Assembly: GCA_004020875.1 (NCBI GenBank)
Contig: SAPZ01000008.1
Span: 124,001-188,000 of the forward strand
Length of the DNA stretch: 64,000 bases
Direction: 5' to 3'
Source of the DNA: Mesorhizobium sp.
GTDB lineage: Bacteria > Pseudomonadota > Alphaproteobacteria > Rhizobiales > Rhizobiaceae
Of the stretch, positions 25,680 through 36,552 are shown piece after piece. The notes beneath the pieces are model-generated. The model did not search any database. It had not been told where the DNA came from and was given only the letters and a program-made list of their open reading frames with translations. The translations under genes were made by a program, and so were the position numbers. Numbering within the stretch: the first letter of the stretch is position 1; every line of letters starts with the position of its first letter.

Positions 25680-26385
25680 GAAGGTCGATCATCCGGCCGC
25701 GCCCGACGATGACGCGCCGCATCTTCTGGTCGTCGACGACGACACGCGTATCCGCAACCTGCTAAAGCAGTATCTGTCCGAGAACGGCTTTCGCGTCACG
25801 GTCGCCGGCAATTCCGGCGAGGCCAGGCGCAAGCTAGCCGGCCTCGACTTCGACCTTTTGGTGCTCGACGTCATGATGCCGGGGGAAACCGGCGTCGATC
25901 TCACCAAGGCGCTGCGGACCGAGAAGAACGTGCCGATCCTGATGCTGACGGCGCTGTCCGAGACCGACAGCCGTATCACGGGGCTGGAAGCCGGTGCCGA
26001 TGACTACCTGCCGAAGCCGTTCGATCCGCGCGAGCTGATCCTGCGCATCAACAACATCCTGCGCCGTGGCGGCCCGGCGGCGACGCCGAAGGTGGAGCAG
26101 CTGGTTTTCGGGCCCTACACGTTCCAGATCGCCAAGCGCGAATTGAAGCGCGGCGGCGAGGCGCTTAAGCTGACCGACCGCGAGCAGGAGATCCTCGCGA
26201 TCTTCGCCGCGCGGGCGGGCGAGACCATACCGCGCCATGAGCTTGTGGGCGATGAATCGGATGTCGGCGAGCGCACCATCGACGTGCAGATCAACCGGCT
26301 GCGCCGCAAGATCGAGCGCGATCCGTCCAATCCGGTGTGGCTGCAGACGGTGCGCGGTATTGGGTATCGGCTCAGCGTCGAATAA
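25666..26385 (+). CDS. OmpR-family response regulator, PetR-like
   Basis: 239 residues. Receiver domain with acidic cluster DDD (24-26), phospho-acceptor D68 (LLVLDVMMPG), T95 and K117 (YLPKPF). Winged-helix effector domain ends WLQTVRGIGYRL. Its start lies inside the MarR gene and its stop is 52 bases before the histidine kinase, so the three genes form one operon. The kinase next to it is the probable partner. Confidence 0.93.
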   Translation: METIEKVDHPAAPDDDAPHLLVVDDDTRIRNLLKQYLSENGFRVTVAGNSGEARRKLAGLDFDLLVLDVMMPGETGVDLTKALRTEKNVPILMLTALSETDSRITGLEAGADDYLPKPFDPRELILRINNILRRGGPAATPKVEQLVFGPYTFQIAKRELKRGGEALKLTDREQEILAIFAARAGETIPRHELVGDESDVGERTIDVQINRLRRKIERDPSNPVWLQTVRGIGYRLSVE

Positions 26386-26437
26386 ACTACCGTCGAAGGC
26401 CCTTTGCTGAACAGGCCATCGACGAGCGGAAGGGCGA

Positions 26438-27853
26438 ATGGCGACCACGCAACTGGACAAGCCGAAAGGAGGCGGCACCGGCGATTTCGCGCTGCGGACG
26501 CTGAGGGCGATGCCGCGCGCCTGGAATCGGTTCTGGCGCCTGATAGCGCTCTACATGCCGAAGCGGCTCTATGCCCGCTCGCTGATCATTGTCATAGCGC
26601 CGATGATCCTGCTGCAGTCGGTGGTCGCCTTCGTGTTCATGGAACGCCATTGGCAGACGGTCACCCAGCGCCTGTCGCAGGCGACTATCTCGGACATAGC
26701 GGCCGTCATCGACATGATGGAGACCTATCCCCACGACGCCGACTACGCCAACATCATCCGCATCGCCCAGGATCGCATGCAATTGAAGGTGGATCTACTG
26801 CCGCCCGATCCACTGCCGCCGCCCGGCCCGAAGCCGTTCTTCTCAATCCTCGACGAGGCGCTGTCGTCGGAGATCACCAGACAGATCAACCGTCCGTTCT
26901 GGATCGACACGGTCGGCAACTCCAATGTCGTCGAGGTCCGCGTCCAGCTCGAAGGCAAGGTGCTGCGCGTCTTCGTGCGGCGCAGCCAGGCTTATGCCTC
27001 GAACACCCACATTTTCCTTATGTGGATGGTCGGCACCTCGCTGGTTCTGTTGATGATCGCCATCCCCTTCCTGCGCAATCAGATCAGGCCGATCCTGACG
27101 CTCGCCGAGGCCGCCGAGAGTTTCGGCAAAGGCCGGCCGATGCCGCGCGATTTCCGCCCGCGCGGCGCCGAGGAAGTCCGTCGCGCCGGCTTCGCCTTCA
27201 TCCAGATGCGTGAGCGTATCGAGCGCCAGATCGAGCAGCGTACAGCCATGCTGACCGGCGTCAGCCACGATCTCAGGACGATCCTCACAAGGTTCAAGCT
27301 GCAGTTGGCGTTGGCCGGCGGAAAGGCGGAGACCAAGGCCGCCCTGAACCAGGACATCGACGACATGCAGTCGATGCTGGAAGGCTATCTCTCCTTTGCT
27401 CGTGGCGAGGCTGCGGAGGATACCGGCCGTTTCGACCTCAACGCCTATTTCCAGAAGCTCGGCGAGGAAGCGCAATTGCGTCGCTGCAAGCTCACGACGA
27501 CACTGACAGGAGATCCGGCCGTGCACGTACGGCCGAACGCCTTTGCCCGTTTGCTTTCGAACGTCATCGGCAACGCGTTCCGCTATGCCAAGACCGTCGA
27601 GGTCCACGCCAATCACGGTCGCGGCTCGCTCATCGTCACCATCGATGACAATGGGCCAGGTATCGCGCCTGACAAGCGTGAAGAGGTGTTCAAGCCCTTC
27701 CTGCGGCTCGATGAGGCCCGCAACCTGGACGCCAGCGGCACCGGACTTGGCCTGTCGATCGCCCGCGACATCGCCCGCAGTCACGGCGGCGACATCAGCC
27801 TTGAGGACAGCCCGCTCGGCGGCCTGCGCGCCGTGATCAAGGTGCCCGCCTAG
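26438..27853 (+). CDS. EnvZ-like sensor histidine kinase
   Basis: 471 residues. Membrane segments at about 48-66 and 192-212 enclose a sensor region of about 125 residues with a Pro-rich stretch (LLPPDPLPPPGPKP, 120-133). A HAMP linker follows, then H277 in TGVSHDLRTILTRFK, N-box LLSNVIGNAFRYA, G1 DDNGPGIAP and G2 GTGLGLSIARDIARSHGG. It phosphorylates the response regulator encoded just upstream. The stimulus is unknown. Confidence 0.94.
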   Translation: MATTQLDKPKGGGTGDFALRTLRAMPRAWNRFWRLIALYMPKRLYARSLIIVIAPMILLQSVVAFVFMERHWQTVTQRLSQATISDIAAVIDMMETYPHDADYANIIRIAQDRMQLKVDLLPPDPLPPPGPKPFFSILDEALSSEITRQINRPFWIDTVGNSNVVEVRVQLEGKVLRVFVRRSQAYASNTHIFLMWMVGTSLVLLMIAIPFLRNQIRPILTLAEAAESFGKGRPMPRDFRPRGAEEVRRAGFAFIQMRERIERQIEQRTAMLTGVSHDLRTILTRFKLQLALAGGKAETKAALNQDIDDMQSMLEGYLSFARGEAAEDTGRFDLNAYFQKLGEEAQLRRCKLTTTLTGDPAVHVRPNAFARLLSNVIGNAFRYAKTVEVHANHGRGSLIVTIDDNGPGIAPDKREEVFKPFLRLDEARNLDASGTGLGLSIARDIARSHGGDISLEDSPLGGLRAVIKVPA

Positions 27854-27860
27854 CCAGAGG

Positions 27861-27950
27861 ATGATCCCGAACCGACCATCGGTTCGGACAAGATCATGCT
27901 CAATCAGAAAACAGCTTCATCCGCCCGTCATGAAATCATGGTCAAGAGCG
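27861..27950. repeat. Intergenic palindromic element of rhizobial type
   Basis: Eight-base arms CCGAACCG (27867-27874) and CGGTTCGG (27880-27887), flanked by ATGATC before and GATCATGCTCAA after, with a second related segment AATCATGGTCAA near 27935. Intergenic hairpins with this ATCATGGTC-like tail are widespread in rhizobial genomes. It lies 8 bases after the kinase stop codon and may act in mRNA 3' end formation. Confidence 0.5.
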
Positions 27951-28102
27951 CGCATGAAGCGCCCGACCCTCGTTGATTCTGCCCTGCCGCCCCGCTTCGA
28001 TCCCGTGCCCGCCCGGGTGCGCTGGAGCGAGGCGCGGGCAGCTGCCTGGCTGCCGTTCCGGCACCGGGCCGGCGCGCTCAAGAATCCCTCCGAAGGATCG
28101 CC

Positions 28103-29167
28103 ATGCGCATCCTGATGGTCACCGACGCATGGCGGCCGCAGGTCAATGGCGTGGTGCACACGCTGGAGCGCCTCACCGAGGCCCTGAGGCCCTTCGACGT
28201 CCAGCTCGATTTCCTCACCCCGAACCTCTTCCGCACCTTGCCGATGCCGACCTATCCCGACATCCGGCTCGCGCTGACGACTCCGGGCCATATCGCGCGG
28301 CTGATCGAGGCCGGCAAGGCCGACCATATCCATATCGTCACCGAGGGTCCGCTCGGCATCATGGCGCGCCGCCATTGCCGAAAGGTGGGCCGCCCCTTCA
28401 CCACCAGCTATCACACGCGCTTTCCCGAATATCTCAGCGCCCGCCTGCCGGTGCCGGAAAGCTGGGCCTACAACTGGCTACGCGATTTCCACAATTCCGG
28501 ACAGGGCACGCTTGTCGCCACGCAATCTCTGGCGGACGATCTCGCGGCGCGCGGCTTCAACAAGCTGAGGCCCTGGACGCGCGGCGTCGACACCGACCAT
28601 TTCCGGCCCGACAAGCGCAAGGAAACCCGATTTCCGCGCCCAGTCTTCCTGTGCGTCGGCCGCGTCGCGATCGAGAAGAACCTGACCGCCTTCCTCGATC
28701 TCGACCTGCCGGGCAGCAAGGTTATCGTCGGCGAAGGGCCGGAACTGGCAAAGCTCAGGGCGCGCTATCCCGACGCGCATTTCCTCGGCCATCGCCCGAA
28801 CGACGAGCTGGCCGAGATCTACGCCTCGGCCGACGTCTTCGTGTTTCCGAGCCGCACCGACACCTTCGGCAACGTCATCATCGAGGCGCTGGCCAGCGGA
28901 ACGCCGGTGGCCGCCTATCCGGTGACCGGACCGATCGACATTGTCGGCGACGGTGTCGGCGGAGCCGTGTCGAACGATCTGGGCGCGGCGGCAATGAAGG
29001 CGCTTGGTGTCGATCGCGCGGAAGCGCGCCAGCGCGCCATGCGCTACAGCTGGAAGGCTTGCGCCGAAATGTTCCTCGACGTGGTCGAGGAAGCACTGGG
29101 GATCACAAGTAGACGCGCCGACCAGGACAGGCTAGCTACGGGTCGCCCCAGGCTCGTCCTAGAATAG
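28103..29167 (+). CDS. Glycosyltransferase family 4 (GT-B) protein
   Basis: 354 residues. N-terminal domain opens [20 protein letters not shown] with the GT4 glycine/asparagine loop, and [13 protein letters not shown] follows. The C-terminal nucleotide-sugar domain has [20 protein letters not shown] and [28 protein letters not shown]. It is closest in pattern to the SqdX/MgtA/PimB-like group that glycosylates lipids, so a diacylglycerol glycosyltransferase is plausible but unproven. Its last 9 bases overlap the convergent csaA-like gene. Confidence 0.88.
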   Translation: MRILMVTDAWRPQVNGVVHTLERLTEALRPFDVQLDFLTPNLFRTLPMPTYPDIRLALTTPGHIARLIEAGKADHIHIVTEGPLGIMARRHCRKVGRPFTTSYHTRFPEYLSARLPVPESWAYNWLRDFHNSGQGTLVATQSLADDLAARGFNKLRPWTRGVDTDHFRPDKRKETRFPRPVFLCVGRVAIEKNLTAFLDLDLPGSKVIVGEGPELAKLRARYPDAHFLGHRPNDELAEIYASADVFVFPSRTDTFGNVIIEALASGTPVAAYPVTGPIDIVGDGVGGAVSNDLGAAAMKALGVDRAEARQRAMRYSWKACAEMFLDVVEEALGITSRRADQDRLATGRPRLVLE

Positions 29168-29518
29168 GCGCCCGCCATCCGGCACCTTGCGCTCTATGGC
29201 GCCGAGCACCACCGCGCCCTCTTCATCGGGAAATCCGAGCGTGAGCACTTCGGACATGAACGGACCGATCTGACGCGGCGGGAAATTGACCACCGCGAAG
29301 ACCTGGCGGCCGACCAGCGTTTCCGGCGCGTAGTATTTGGTGATTTGCGCCGATGACTTCTTTACCCCGATGGCCGGGCCGAAATCGATCTTCAGCTTGA
29401 TAGCCGGCTTGCGCGCCTCTGGAAACGGCTCCGCCTCTAGGATCGTGCCGGCACGGATATCGATACGGTCGAAATCGGCAAAGCTGATCTCGGGCTTGCG
29501 TTCGCTGCTGGAACTCAT
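29159..29518 (-). CDS. csaA: CsaA-like tRNA-binding domain protein
   Basis: 119 residues consisting of one OB-fold tRNA-binding domain as in CsaA and the MetRS C-terminus: [28 protein letters not shown] at the start and [20 protein letters not shown] in the middle. CsaA has export-related chaperone activity in Bacillus; in most bacteria the role is unclear. It shares the minus strand with the YbjN gene 19 bases upstream, so the two are probably cotranscribed. Confidence 0.87.
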   Translation of the reverse strand: MSSSSERKPEISFADFDRIDIRAGTILEAEPFPEARKPAIKLKIDFGPAIGVKKSSAQITKYYAPETLVGRQVFAVVNFPPRQIGPFMSEVLTLGFPDEEGAVVLGAIERKVPDGGRLF

Positions 29519-29536
29519 CGGCGATATCGGATTGGT

Positions 29537-30037
29537 TCAGGCGTTTCCGTGGGTCTCGAAGAGCACGCTGGAAAGCGCGTCCTTGGCCGATGTACCCGAC
29601 CAGACGACGAACTGGAAGGCCTGGAAATAACATTCGCAGGCTTCGAGCGCGGACGATAGAAGCACCTCGACCTGCTGGCTGGACGGCTCGACCCCGCCGG
29701 CAAGCAGCAGCGATTGCCGGAACATGATCGCACCCTCCTGCTCCCACAGATCGAAATGCCCGAACAGCATCTGTTCATTGATCAGCGAGAGCAGCCGCAT
29801 CACTTCCAGCGCGCGCGTCTCCGGCACCTTGATGTCGAAAGCGCAGGCCAGATGCAGCGCCTCGAAATCCTCCATCCATGAGAAAGAGACGTGGTAATCG
29901 GTCCAACTGCCGGCCACCGAAATTGAAATCTCGTCGTCGCCGGCTCGTTCGAAGGACCAGTCGTTGTTGTGGGCCACCTGCTCGATGACGTCCACCGGGT
30001 GGATTTCGCGGGAGATTTCGAGTTCGAGGAGTTCCAT
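29537..30037 (-). CDS. YbjN domain-containing protein
   Basis: 166 residues. N-terminal HPVDVIEQVAHNNDWSFERAGDDEISISVAG and the following all-beta/alpha pattern match the YbjN/type III chaperone-like fold. The C-terminus contains ACECYFQAFQFVVWSG. YbjN affects motility and stress responses in enterobacteria; the molecular role is unknown. ATG at 30037 is followed on the same strand by csaA. Confidence 0.87.
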   Translation of the reverse strand: MELLELEISREIHPVDVIEQVAHNNDWSFERAGDDEISISVAGSWTDYHVSFSWMEDFEALHLACAFDIKVPETRALEVMRLLSLINEQMLFGHFDLWEQEGAIMFRQSLLLAGGVEPSSQQVEVLLSSALEACECYFQAFQFVVWSGTSAKDALSSVLFETHGNA

Positions 30038-30349
30038 GAATGCTTCCTGTGTTCAGGGGAGCGCCACACGCTCCGCGGGGCACACACGACGAACAATCTT
30101 GTCTAGAACTCGGACGGTCAGGACTTTCCAACGCAAAGACCCAACCGGACCCCACCGCCCGGCGCACGACCCTGCTCGAATCATGCAACAAATTCAGTCT
30201 ATTGATCGGGAGTCGCGTGAACAGCCTAATTTTTCGCACTGCGTCATCCGCATGTGGAAAGGTGGCTGTCACGAAGATTCATGCAATGCCGGTAAGCGAT
30301 TCACGGCAAAGCGATTTTTCGGATCGCGCTATGTGGAAAAGTTTAACGA
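30038..30349. other. AT-richer intergenic region with three CcrM sites
   Basis: No gene seen. It lies upstream of YbjN and downstream of ubiK. GANTC sites occur at 30179-30183, 30276-30280 and 30298-30302. A weak minus-strand hairpin after ubiK (GCGAT/ATCGC around 30310-30333) could be its terminator. The YbjN promoter must lie here but I cannot assign it. Confidence 0.4.
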
Positions 30350-30652
30350 TTATTTTTTTGCGCGGGGCTTTCCAGCACCCGCAGGTGCGGCCTGTCCGGT
30401 CAGTTCGGCGAGCTTGGCCTCGAGCGCCTCGACGCGCGTCGCCAACTGAATGTTGTCTTCCCTCGCCTTGACCGCCATCTCGCGCACGGCCTCGAATTCT
30501 TCGCGCTGCACCACATCCATGGAATTCAGCATGCGCTCGGCCTGCGCCCGGAACGCCGTCTCCACCTCGCGCCGAACGCCTTGCGCGGCACCGGCGGCGT
30601 CGGTCATCAGCTTGGCGAATTCATCGAGAATGCGGTTCGGTCCGGTCGACAT
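30350..30652 (-). CDS. ubiK: Ubiquinone biosynthesis accessory factor UbiK (BMFP family)
   Basis: 100 residues. RILDEFAKLMTDAAGAAQGVRREVE and the C-terminal coiled coil (REEFEAVREMAVKAREDNIQL, RVEALEAKLAEL) are the UbiK/YqiC pattern. In gammaproteobacteria UbiK helps assemble the ubiquinone biosynthetic complex; the alphaproteobacterial members share the fold. The Lys-rich tail (GKPRAKK) is typical. Divergent from lgt. Confidence 0.85.
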   Translation of the reverse strand: MSTGPNRILDEFAKLMTDAAGAAQGVRREVETAFRAQAERMLNSMDVVQREEFEAVREMAVKAREDNIQLATRVEALEAKLAELTGQAAPAGAGKPRAKK

Positions 30653-30779
30653 GGCAGATCCTCGCTTTATGGTTTTGACGTAGTGGCGCGCGGAGCGGAA
30701 TGCAAGCGAAGCCTTGCCTTGACCGCGCCAAAACCCTGCCGCATGGTCCGCGCCCGAACATGACCACGCCCTGGAGACC

Positions 30780-31637
30780 GTGTTGAGCGAATATTTCCTT
30801 CTGCCGCTGGCCTCCCTGCCCTTCCCCAACATCGATCCGGTGATCGTCCATATTGGGCCGCTGGCGGTGCATTGGTACGGCGTCGGCTACATCGTCGGCA
30901 TCCTCTTTGCCTGGTGGTATGCCAAACGGCTGGTCACCAACGCACGCCTCTGGCCGGACGGCCATCTGCCGATGAAGCCCGAGGACCTTGACGATTTCAT
31001 CGTCTGGGCGGCCATCGGCGTCGTGCTCGGCGGACGTACCGGCTACGTGCTGTTCTACGACCTGCCGCGCTATATCGCGCATCCGCTGGACATCTTCGCC
31101 GTCTGGCAGGGCGGCATGTCGTTCCATGGCGGCCTGCTTGGCGTCATCCTCGCCATGACGCTGTTCTCGATCAAGCGTGGCATCCATACTTGGACGCTGT
31201 TCGACGTCGTCTCAGCCGGCGTGCCGGTCGGCCTTGGGCTGGTACGCGTGGCCAACTTCATCAATTCGGAACTGTGGGGCCGCCCCTCCGACATGCCCTG
31301 GGCGATCGAGTTCCCCAATGGCGGCCCGTTCACCCGCCACCCCAGCCAGCTCTATGAGGCATTGCTCGAAGGCCTGGTGCTGTTCCTGGTGTTGCGCTTC
31401 CTCACCCATTGGCGCCTGAAGCTGAAGACACCGCGCTTCGTCGGCGGGGCCTTCATCTGCGGCTACGGCCTGTCGCGGATCTTCGTCGAGTTCTTCCGCG
31501 AGCCGGACCAGCAGCTCGGCTATCTGCTCGGCACCAACTGGCTCACCATGGGCATGATCCTGTCCACGCCGATGGTGCTCGCCGGCATCTGGGCGATGGC
31601 GACGGCAAAGCAGGCGCCGCAGCCGCGGGCGGCATGA
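30780..31637 (+). CDS. lgt: Prolipoprotein diacylglyceryl transferase
   Basis: 285 residues with seven predicted membrane segments. Signatures: [13 protein letters not shown] near residue 105, and [22 protein letters not shown], the Lgt GRxGNFIN-E-G region with one change (V-A for R-G). It moves diacylglycerol from phosphatidylglycerol to the lipobox Cys of lipoproteins in the inner membrane. GTG at 30780 or TTG at 30783 follows GGAG. The stop overlaps the next gene as ATGA. Confidence 0.95.
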   Translation: MLSEYFLLPLASLPFPNIDPVIVHIGPLAVHWYGVGYIVGILFAWWYAKRLVTNARLWPDGHLPMKPEDLDDFIVWAAIGVVLGGRTGYVLFYDLPRYIAHPLDIFAVWQGGMSFHGGLLGVILAMTLFSIKRGIHTWTLFDVVSAGVPVGLGLVRVANFINSELWGRPSDMPWAIEFPNGGPFTRHPSQLYEALLEGLVLFLVLRFLTHWRLKLKTPRFVGGAFICGYGLSRIFVEFFREPDQQLGYLLGTNWLTMGMILSTPMVLAGIWAMATAKQAPQPRAA

Positions 31638-32701
31638 CCCGGCTGAAGGAGCGCATCATTGGGCTGATCGGCGCGGCGGGGCCGATCCCGGTCAGCGAAT
31701 ATATGGCGCTCTGCCTGTTCGATCCCGAGGAGGGCTATTACACGACGCGCGAGCCCTTCGGCGCCGCCGGCGACTTCGTTACCGCGCCCGAGATCAGCCA
31801 GATGTTCGGCGAGCTTGTCGCCATCTGGCTCTACCAGGCCTGGCAAGGTGCCGGCCGGCCTCTGCCCGCGACCTTTGCCGAGATCGGTCCCGGCCGCGGC
31901 ACGCTGATGAAGGATATGCTGCGCACCTGGTCGCGGCTCGACCCGGCGCTGGTGGCCGGCGCTTCCTTCGCCATGATCGAGACCAGCCCGCGCCTGGCTG
32001 AGATGCAGAAGCAGACGCTTGCGGGGCAGAACGTTGCGCTTGCCTGGCACCAGAACCTCGACACGCTGCCGCCACAGCCGCTCTTCATCGTCGGCAACGA
32101 ATTGTTCGATGCCGTGCCGATCCGGCAGTTCGTCTATGTCGGCGCGGGCTGGCGCGAGCGTGTGGTCGGCCTCGATGGCGCCGACGAACTGCATTTCTTC
32201 GCAGGAGCGGGGTCTGTCGACCCGGCACTGCTGCCACCAGACGCCGCCGATGCCCCGCAAGGCGCCATCGTCGAAGTGGCGCCTGCCCGGTCGGCCCTCA
32301 TGTCGCAGATCGCCGAACGCATAGCTGGCCGGGGCGGCGCCGGCCTCATCATCGACTACGGCCATTTGCAACCGGGGATCGGCGACACTTTCCAGGCGCT
32401 GCGCCATCACCAGCGCGAGGATGTTTTGGCCAATCCAGGCGAAGCCGACCTGACCGCCCATGTCGATTTCGCCAGCCTTGCCGAGATAGTGCGCGCGCAC
32501 GGTCTCGACGTGCAATTGTCGACCCAGGGCGAATTCCTGCTCGGCGTGGGCCTGCTCGAACGCGCCGGCACGCTCGGCGCCCATGCCGATGCAGGGACAC
32601 GCCAGGCCATTTCCGACGCGGTCGAACGCCTGGCCGGCCCTGATGCGATGGGTGAGCTGTTCAAGGTCATGAAGGTCCTGCCGGCGGCGAACGCCGGCTG
32701 A
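31634..32701 (+). CDS. SAM-dependent methyltransferase, MidA/NDUFAF7 family
   Basis: 355 residues. Family features: [24 protein letters not shown], the SAM loop [15 protein letters not shown], and [13 protein letters not shown]. The human homologue NDUFAF7 dimethylates an arginine of complex I subunit NDUFS2, so a role in complex I assembly is plausible. ATGA overlap with lgt; pgeF follows 88 bases later. Confidence 0.92.
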   Translation: MTRLKERIIGLIGAAGPIPVSEYMALCLFDPEEGYYTTREPFGAAGDFVTAPEISQMFGELVAIWLYQAWQGAGRPLPATFAEIGPGRGTLMKDMLRTWSRLDPALVAGASFAMIETSPRLAEMQKQTLAGQNVALAWHQNLDTLPPQPLFIVGNELFDAVPIRQFVYVGAGWRERVVGLDGADELHFFAGAGSVDPALLPPDAADAPQGAIVEVAPARSALMSQIAERIAGRGGAGLIIDYGHLQPGIGDTFQALRHHQREDVLANPGEADLTAHVDFASLAEIVRAHGLDVQLSTQGEFLLGVGLLERAGTLGAHADAGTRQAISDAVERLAGPDAMGELFKVMKVLPAANAG

Positions 32702-32789
32702 GAGCGGCGAATGGCCTCGACGTCTGGTCCGCATCGTTCTCCGAACTTCGCCTTGACGAACCCGCCTTGCACGGACGACAAACCCAACC

Positions 32790-33578
32790 ATGCTGAATCA
32801 GACCAGACCCGATCCAGTACGCTCGCCGCTGCTTGAAAAGGCGCAAGGCATGCGCCACGGCTATTTCACCCGCATCGGCGGCGTCTCCGACGGTATCTAT
32901 CGCGGACTCAACATCGGCACGGGCTCCAGCGACGACCAGACATTGGTCGCCGAGAACCGGCGGCGCGTCGCCGACTGGATGGGCGTGCCCGCGCACCATC
33001 TGCTGACCGCGCACCAGATCCACTCGCCGGATGTCGTTGTCGCAAGGGAACCCTTCGCCGGCCCTCGCCCGAAGGCCGACGCCATCGTCACCGACCGTCC
33101 GGGCATCGCGATCGGCGCATCGACCGCCGATTGCGGGCCGGTGTTGTTCGCTGATACCGAGGCGCGAGTCATCGGTGCCGCCCATGCCGGTTGGAAGGGT
33201 GCCTTCACCGGCGTGCTCGAGAACACCGTCGCCGCGATGGAAGGCCTCGGCGCCCGCCGCGAGCGCATCGTGGCGGTGCTCGGTCCTTCCATCGGCCCCG
33301 ACAATTACGAGGTCGGGCCGGAATTCGTCGCCCGTTTCGTCGAGGCCGATACCGGCAACCACCGCTATTTCAGGCCATCCAAGACTGTCGGTCACTCGAT
33401 GTTCGACCTCAACCAATATACGGTGGACCGCCTGCGCAAGGCCGGCGTGACCGCCGAAGGACTTGGCCGCTGCACTTACGCGGAAGAAGATCTTTTCTAT
33501 TCCTACCGGCGCACCACCCACCGCAAGGAAGCGGATTACGGGCGCCAGGTTTCGGCAATCGTTCTGGAGAAAGAGTAA
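32790..33578 (+). CDS. pgeF: Peptidoglycan editing factor PgeF (YfiH/DUF152)
   Basis: 262 residues. GMRHGYFTRIGGVSDGIYRGLN, TADCGPVLFAD and AAHAGWKGAFTGVLENT carry the conserved His-Cys-His metal/active-site set. E. coli PgeF removes mis-incorporated L-Ser from peptidoglycan precursors; older annotations call the family polyphenol oxidase or laccase. The stop overlaps the next ATG by one base (TAATG). Confidence 0.92.
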   Translation: MLNQTRPDPVRSPLLEKAQGMRHGYFTRIGGVSDGIYRGLNIGTGSSDDQTLVAENRRRVADWMGVPAHHLLTAHQIHSPDVVVAREPFAGPRPKADAIVTDRPGIAIGASTADCGPVLFADTEARVIGAAHAGWKGAFTGVLENTVAAMEGLGARRERIVAVLGPSIGPDNYEVGPEFVARFVEADTGNHRYFRPSKTVGHSMFDLNQYTVDRLRKAGVTAEGLGRCTYAEEDLFYSYRRTTHRKEADYGRQVSAIVLEKE

Positions 33579-34729
33579 TGGCGCTGCATTTCGAACGTTC
33601 GGAATTCGACGCGCGGCGTGACCGGCTGCTGATCGAAATGGCCGAAAAGAAGCTCGACGCCGTGCTCCTGTTCGCGCAGGAGAGCATGTATTGGCTGACC
33701 GGCTACGACACGTTCGGCTTCTGCTTCTTCCAATGCCTGGTGGTGAAGGCCGACGGCTCGATGGTGCTGCTCACCCGTTCGGCCGATCTCAGGCAGGCCC
33801 GCCATACCTCGACCCTTGATAACATAGTGCTGTGGACCGATCGTCAGGGGGCCAACCCGGCGATCGACCTGCGCAACCTGCTGAACGACCTCGACCTGCT
33901 CGGTGCCCGCATCGGCGTCGAATACGACACACATGGCCTGACTGCCTATAACGGCCGGCGCCTCGACGAGCAGTTGCAGACCTTCGGCCAGATCGCCGAT
34001 GCTTCCGGCATTGTCGGCCGGCTGCGCCTGTTCAAAAGCCCGGCCGAGATCTCCAAGGCCGAGAAGGCCGCCAACCTTTCCGACGACGCGCTCGATGCCG
34101 CCCTGCCGCTGATCAAGCAGGGCGGTGACGAAGGGCTTGTCCTCGCCGCAATGCAGGGCGCGGTCTTTGCAGGCGGCGGCGACTATCCCGCCAACGAATA
34201 CATCATCGGCTCAGGTGCCGATGCCCTGCTCTGCCGCTACAAGGCCGGCCGCCGCAAGCTCACCAAGAACGACCAGTTGACGCTCGAATGGGCCGGCGTG
34301 TTCCACCACTATCATGCCCCCATGATGCGCACCATTTTGACGGGCAAGGTGTCGAAGCGCCATCAGGAACTGTTCGACGCTTCCCGGGCCGCCCTGCTCG
34401 CGGTCGAAAAGGCGATGACGCCGGGCAACACCTTCGGCGATGTCTTCGACGCGCATGCCCGCACGCTCGAGGCGCACAATCTGACCAAGCACCGCCTGAA
34501 CGCTTGCGGCTACTCGGTCGGCGCCCGTTTCACGCCGTCCTGGATGGACATGCCTATGTTCTACCAGGGCAACCCGGAGCCGATCGCGCCCAATATGACG
34601 CTGTTCGCGCATATGATCATCATGGACTCCGAGACCGAGACCGCGATGACGCTTGGCCGCACCTACCTCACCACTGAATCGGCGCCGAAGCCGCTGTCGC
34701 GCCATGATCTCGACTTGATCGTGCAGTGA
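33578..34729 (+). CDS. M24-fold protein (Xaa-Pro peptidase/creatinase-like) with altered metal ligands
   Basis: 383 residues with an N-terminal creatinase-like domain and a C-terminal pita-bread fold. Positions that normally hold the metal ligands differ: the first Asp motif reads LTLEWAG (E237), the second reads HAPMMRT where SDxTRT is usual, and the His motif HGIGH is replaced by CGYSVG (310-315). Similar changes occur in non-peptidase members such as ectoine hydrolase (DoeA) and DddP-type enzymes. The activity is therefore unassigned. Last gene of the lgt-midA-pgeF block by overlap. Confidence 0.85.
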   Translation: MALHFERSEFDARRDRLLIEMAEKKLDAVLLFAQESMYWLTGYDTFGFCFFQCLVVKADGSMVLLTRSADLRQARHTSTLDNIVLWTDRQGANPAIDLRNLLNDLDLLGARIGVEYDTHGLTAYNGRRLDEQLQTFGQIADASGIVGRLRLFKSPAEISKAEKAANLSDDALDAALPLIKQGGDEGLVLAAMQGAVFAGGGDYPANEYIIGSGADALLCRYKAGRRKLTKNDQLTLEWAGVFHHYHAPMMRTILTGKVSKRHQELFDASRAALLAVEKAMTPGNTFGDVFDAHARTLEAHNLTKHRLNACGYSVGARFTPSWMDMPMFYQGNPEPIAPNMTLFAHMIIMDSETETAMTLGRTYLTTESAPKPLSRHDLDLIVQ

Positions 34730-34784
34730 ATCCATAATGATTGGTTCACGCGGGGGCGTTCGCCACTAGGGAGTTTTCAAGCAA

Positions 34785-35411
34785 ATGAGACGATCGCGGA
34801 TGACGACCGTGTCATTGCTTGCGGCGCTGGCGCTCGGCGCCTGCACCAACGCCAAGGACGTGCTTGAACCCTCGGCTATCACCCCGCCGGCGAGTTCGGC
34901 TCAGTCCTCGGCCGCCCCGCAGGGCAAATCGACGACGGCCACAACCTCGACCACGACCGCGCCTGCCCCGTCTCCAGCGCCTTCCACCACAGCGTCGCCC
35001 GCGCCGTCCAGGACACCGGCCCAGACCGCGGCTCTCGCGAAGACGCGCCTGCAGGTGGCGCCGATCGTCGGCGCATCGGTGGACGTGGCGGCCCCGTTGA
35101 CGGCGGAACTGCAGACCCGCGCCAAGCAACGCGGCCTGACGCTTGTCGGCAGCACCGACCAGACGGCCACGCACGTGCTGAAAGGCTATTTCTCGACGAT
35201 GTCCGAGGGCAAGGACACCACTGTCATCTATGTCTGGGACATTTACGACCCTTCCGGCAACCGCCTGCATCGCATCAACGGCCAGCAGAAGGCGCCCTCC
35301 GTCGGCAGCAGCGAAGGCTGGTCCGCGGTGGCGCCCGCGACCATGCAGGCAATCGCCGACCAGACGATCGACCAGTTCGCGGCGTGGCTAGGCAGCGGCG
35401 GCGCCGGTTGA
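34785..35411 (+). CDS. Lipoprotein with Ser/Thr/Pro-rich linker
   Basis: 208 residues. Lipoprotein signal ending ALALGACTN (Cys near residue 20). Residues about 30-85 are a Ala/Ser/Thr/Pro linker, typical of proteins that reach away from the membrane. The folded C-terminal half ([22 protein letters not shown], then [26 protein letters not shown]) resembles small envelope domains of unknown function. Lipidation would need Lgt, encoded a few genes upstream. Confidence 0.82.
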   Translation: MRRSRMTTVSLLAALALGACTNAKDVLEPSAITPPASSAQSSAAPQGKSTTATTSTTTAPAPSPAPSTTASPAPSRTPAQTAALAKTRLQVAPIVGASVDVAAPLTAELQTRAKQRGLTLVGSTDQTATHVLKGYFSTMSEGKDTTVIYVWDIYDPSGNRLHRINGQQKAPSVGSSEGWSAVAPATMQAIADQTIDQFAAWLGSGGAG

Positions 35412-35429
35412 CCCTACGGTAGCCGGACG

Positions 35430-35474
35430 AACTGTTGCCGGCCAAATTGTTGTCGGCCAAGCTGTTGCCAGCCT
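35430..35474. repeat. Three degenerate 15-base tandem repeats
   Basis: Consecutive units AACTGTTGCCGGCCA, AATTGTTGTCGGCCA and AGCTGTTGCCAGCCT at a period of 15 bases, in the leader region of prs, about 145 bases before its ATG. Confidence 0.6.
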
Positions 35475-35616
35475 GCGGTGTTTTCCGTGTTTGTTGCGGT
35501 CGCCGGAAGGATTCCCGATAACGAGGCTTGCAATACCGGCGCGGGCCGCTAAAAGCCCGCATAAAAGGCTCGTCGAGAGTCTCTCGGGCCTCTCCATCCT
35601 TCACCAGGAACGGTGC

Positions 35617-36548
<932 letters not shown>

Positions 36549-36552
<4 letters not shown>

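Noticed and set aside
26843..27784. 313-codon minus-strand ORF inside the histidine kinase
   Set aside because: Antisense to conserved H-box, N-box and G-box sequences.
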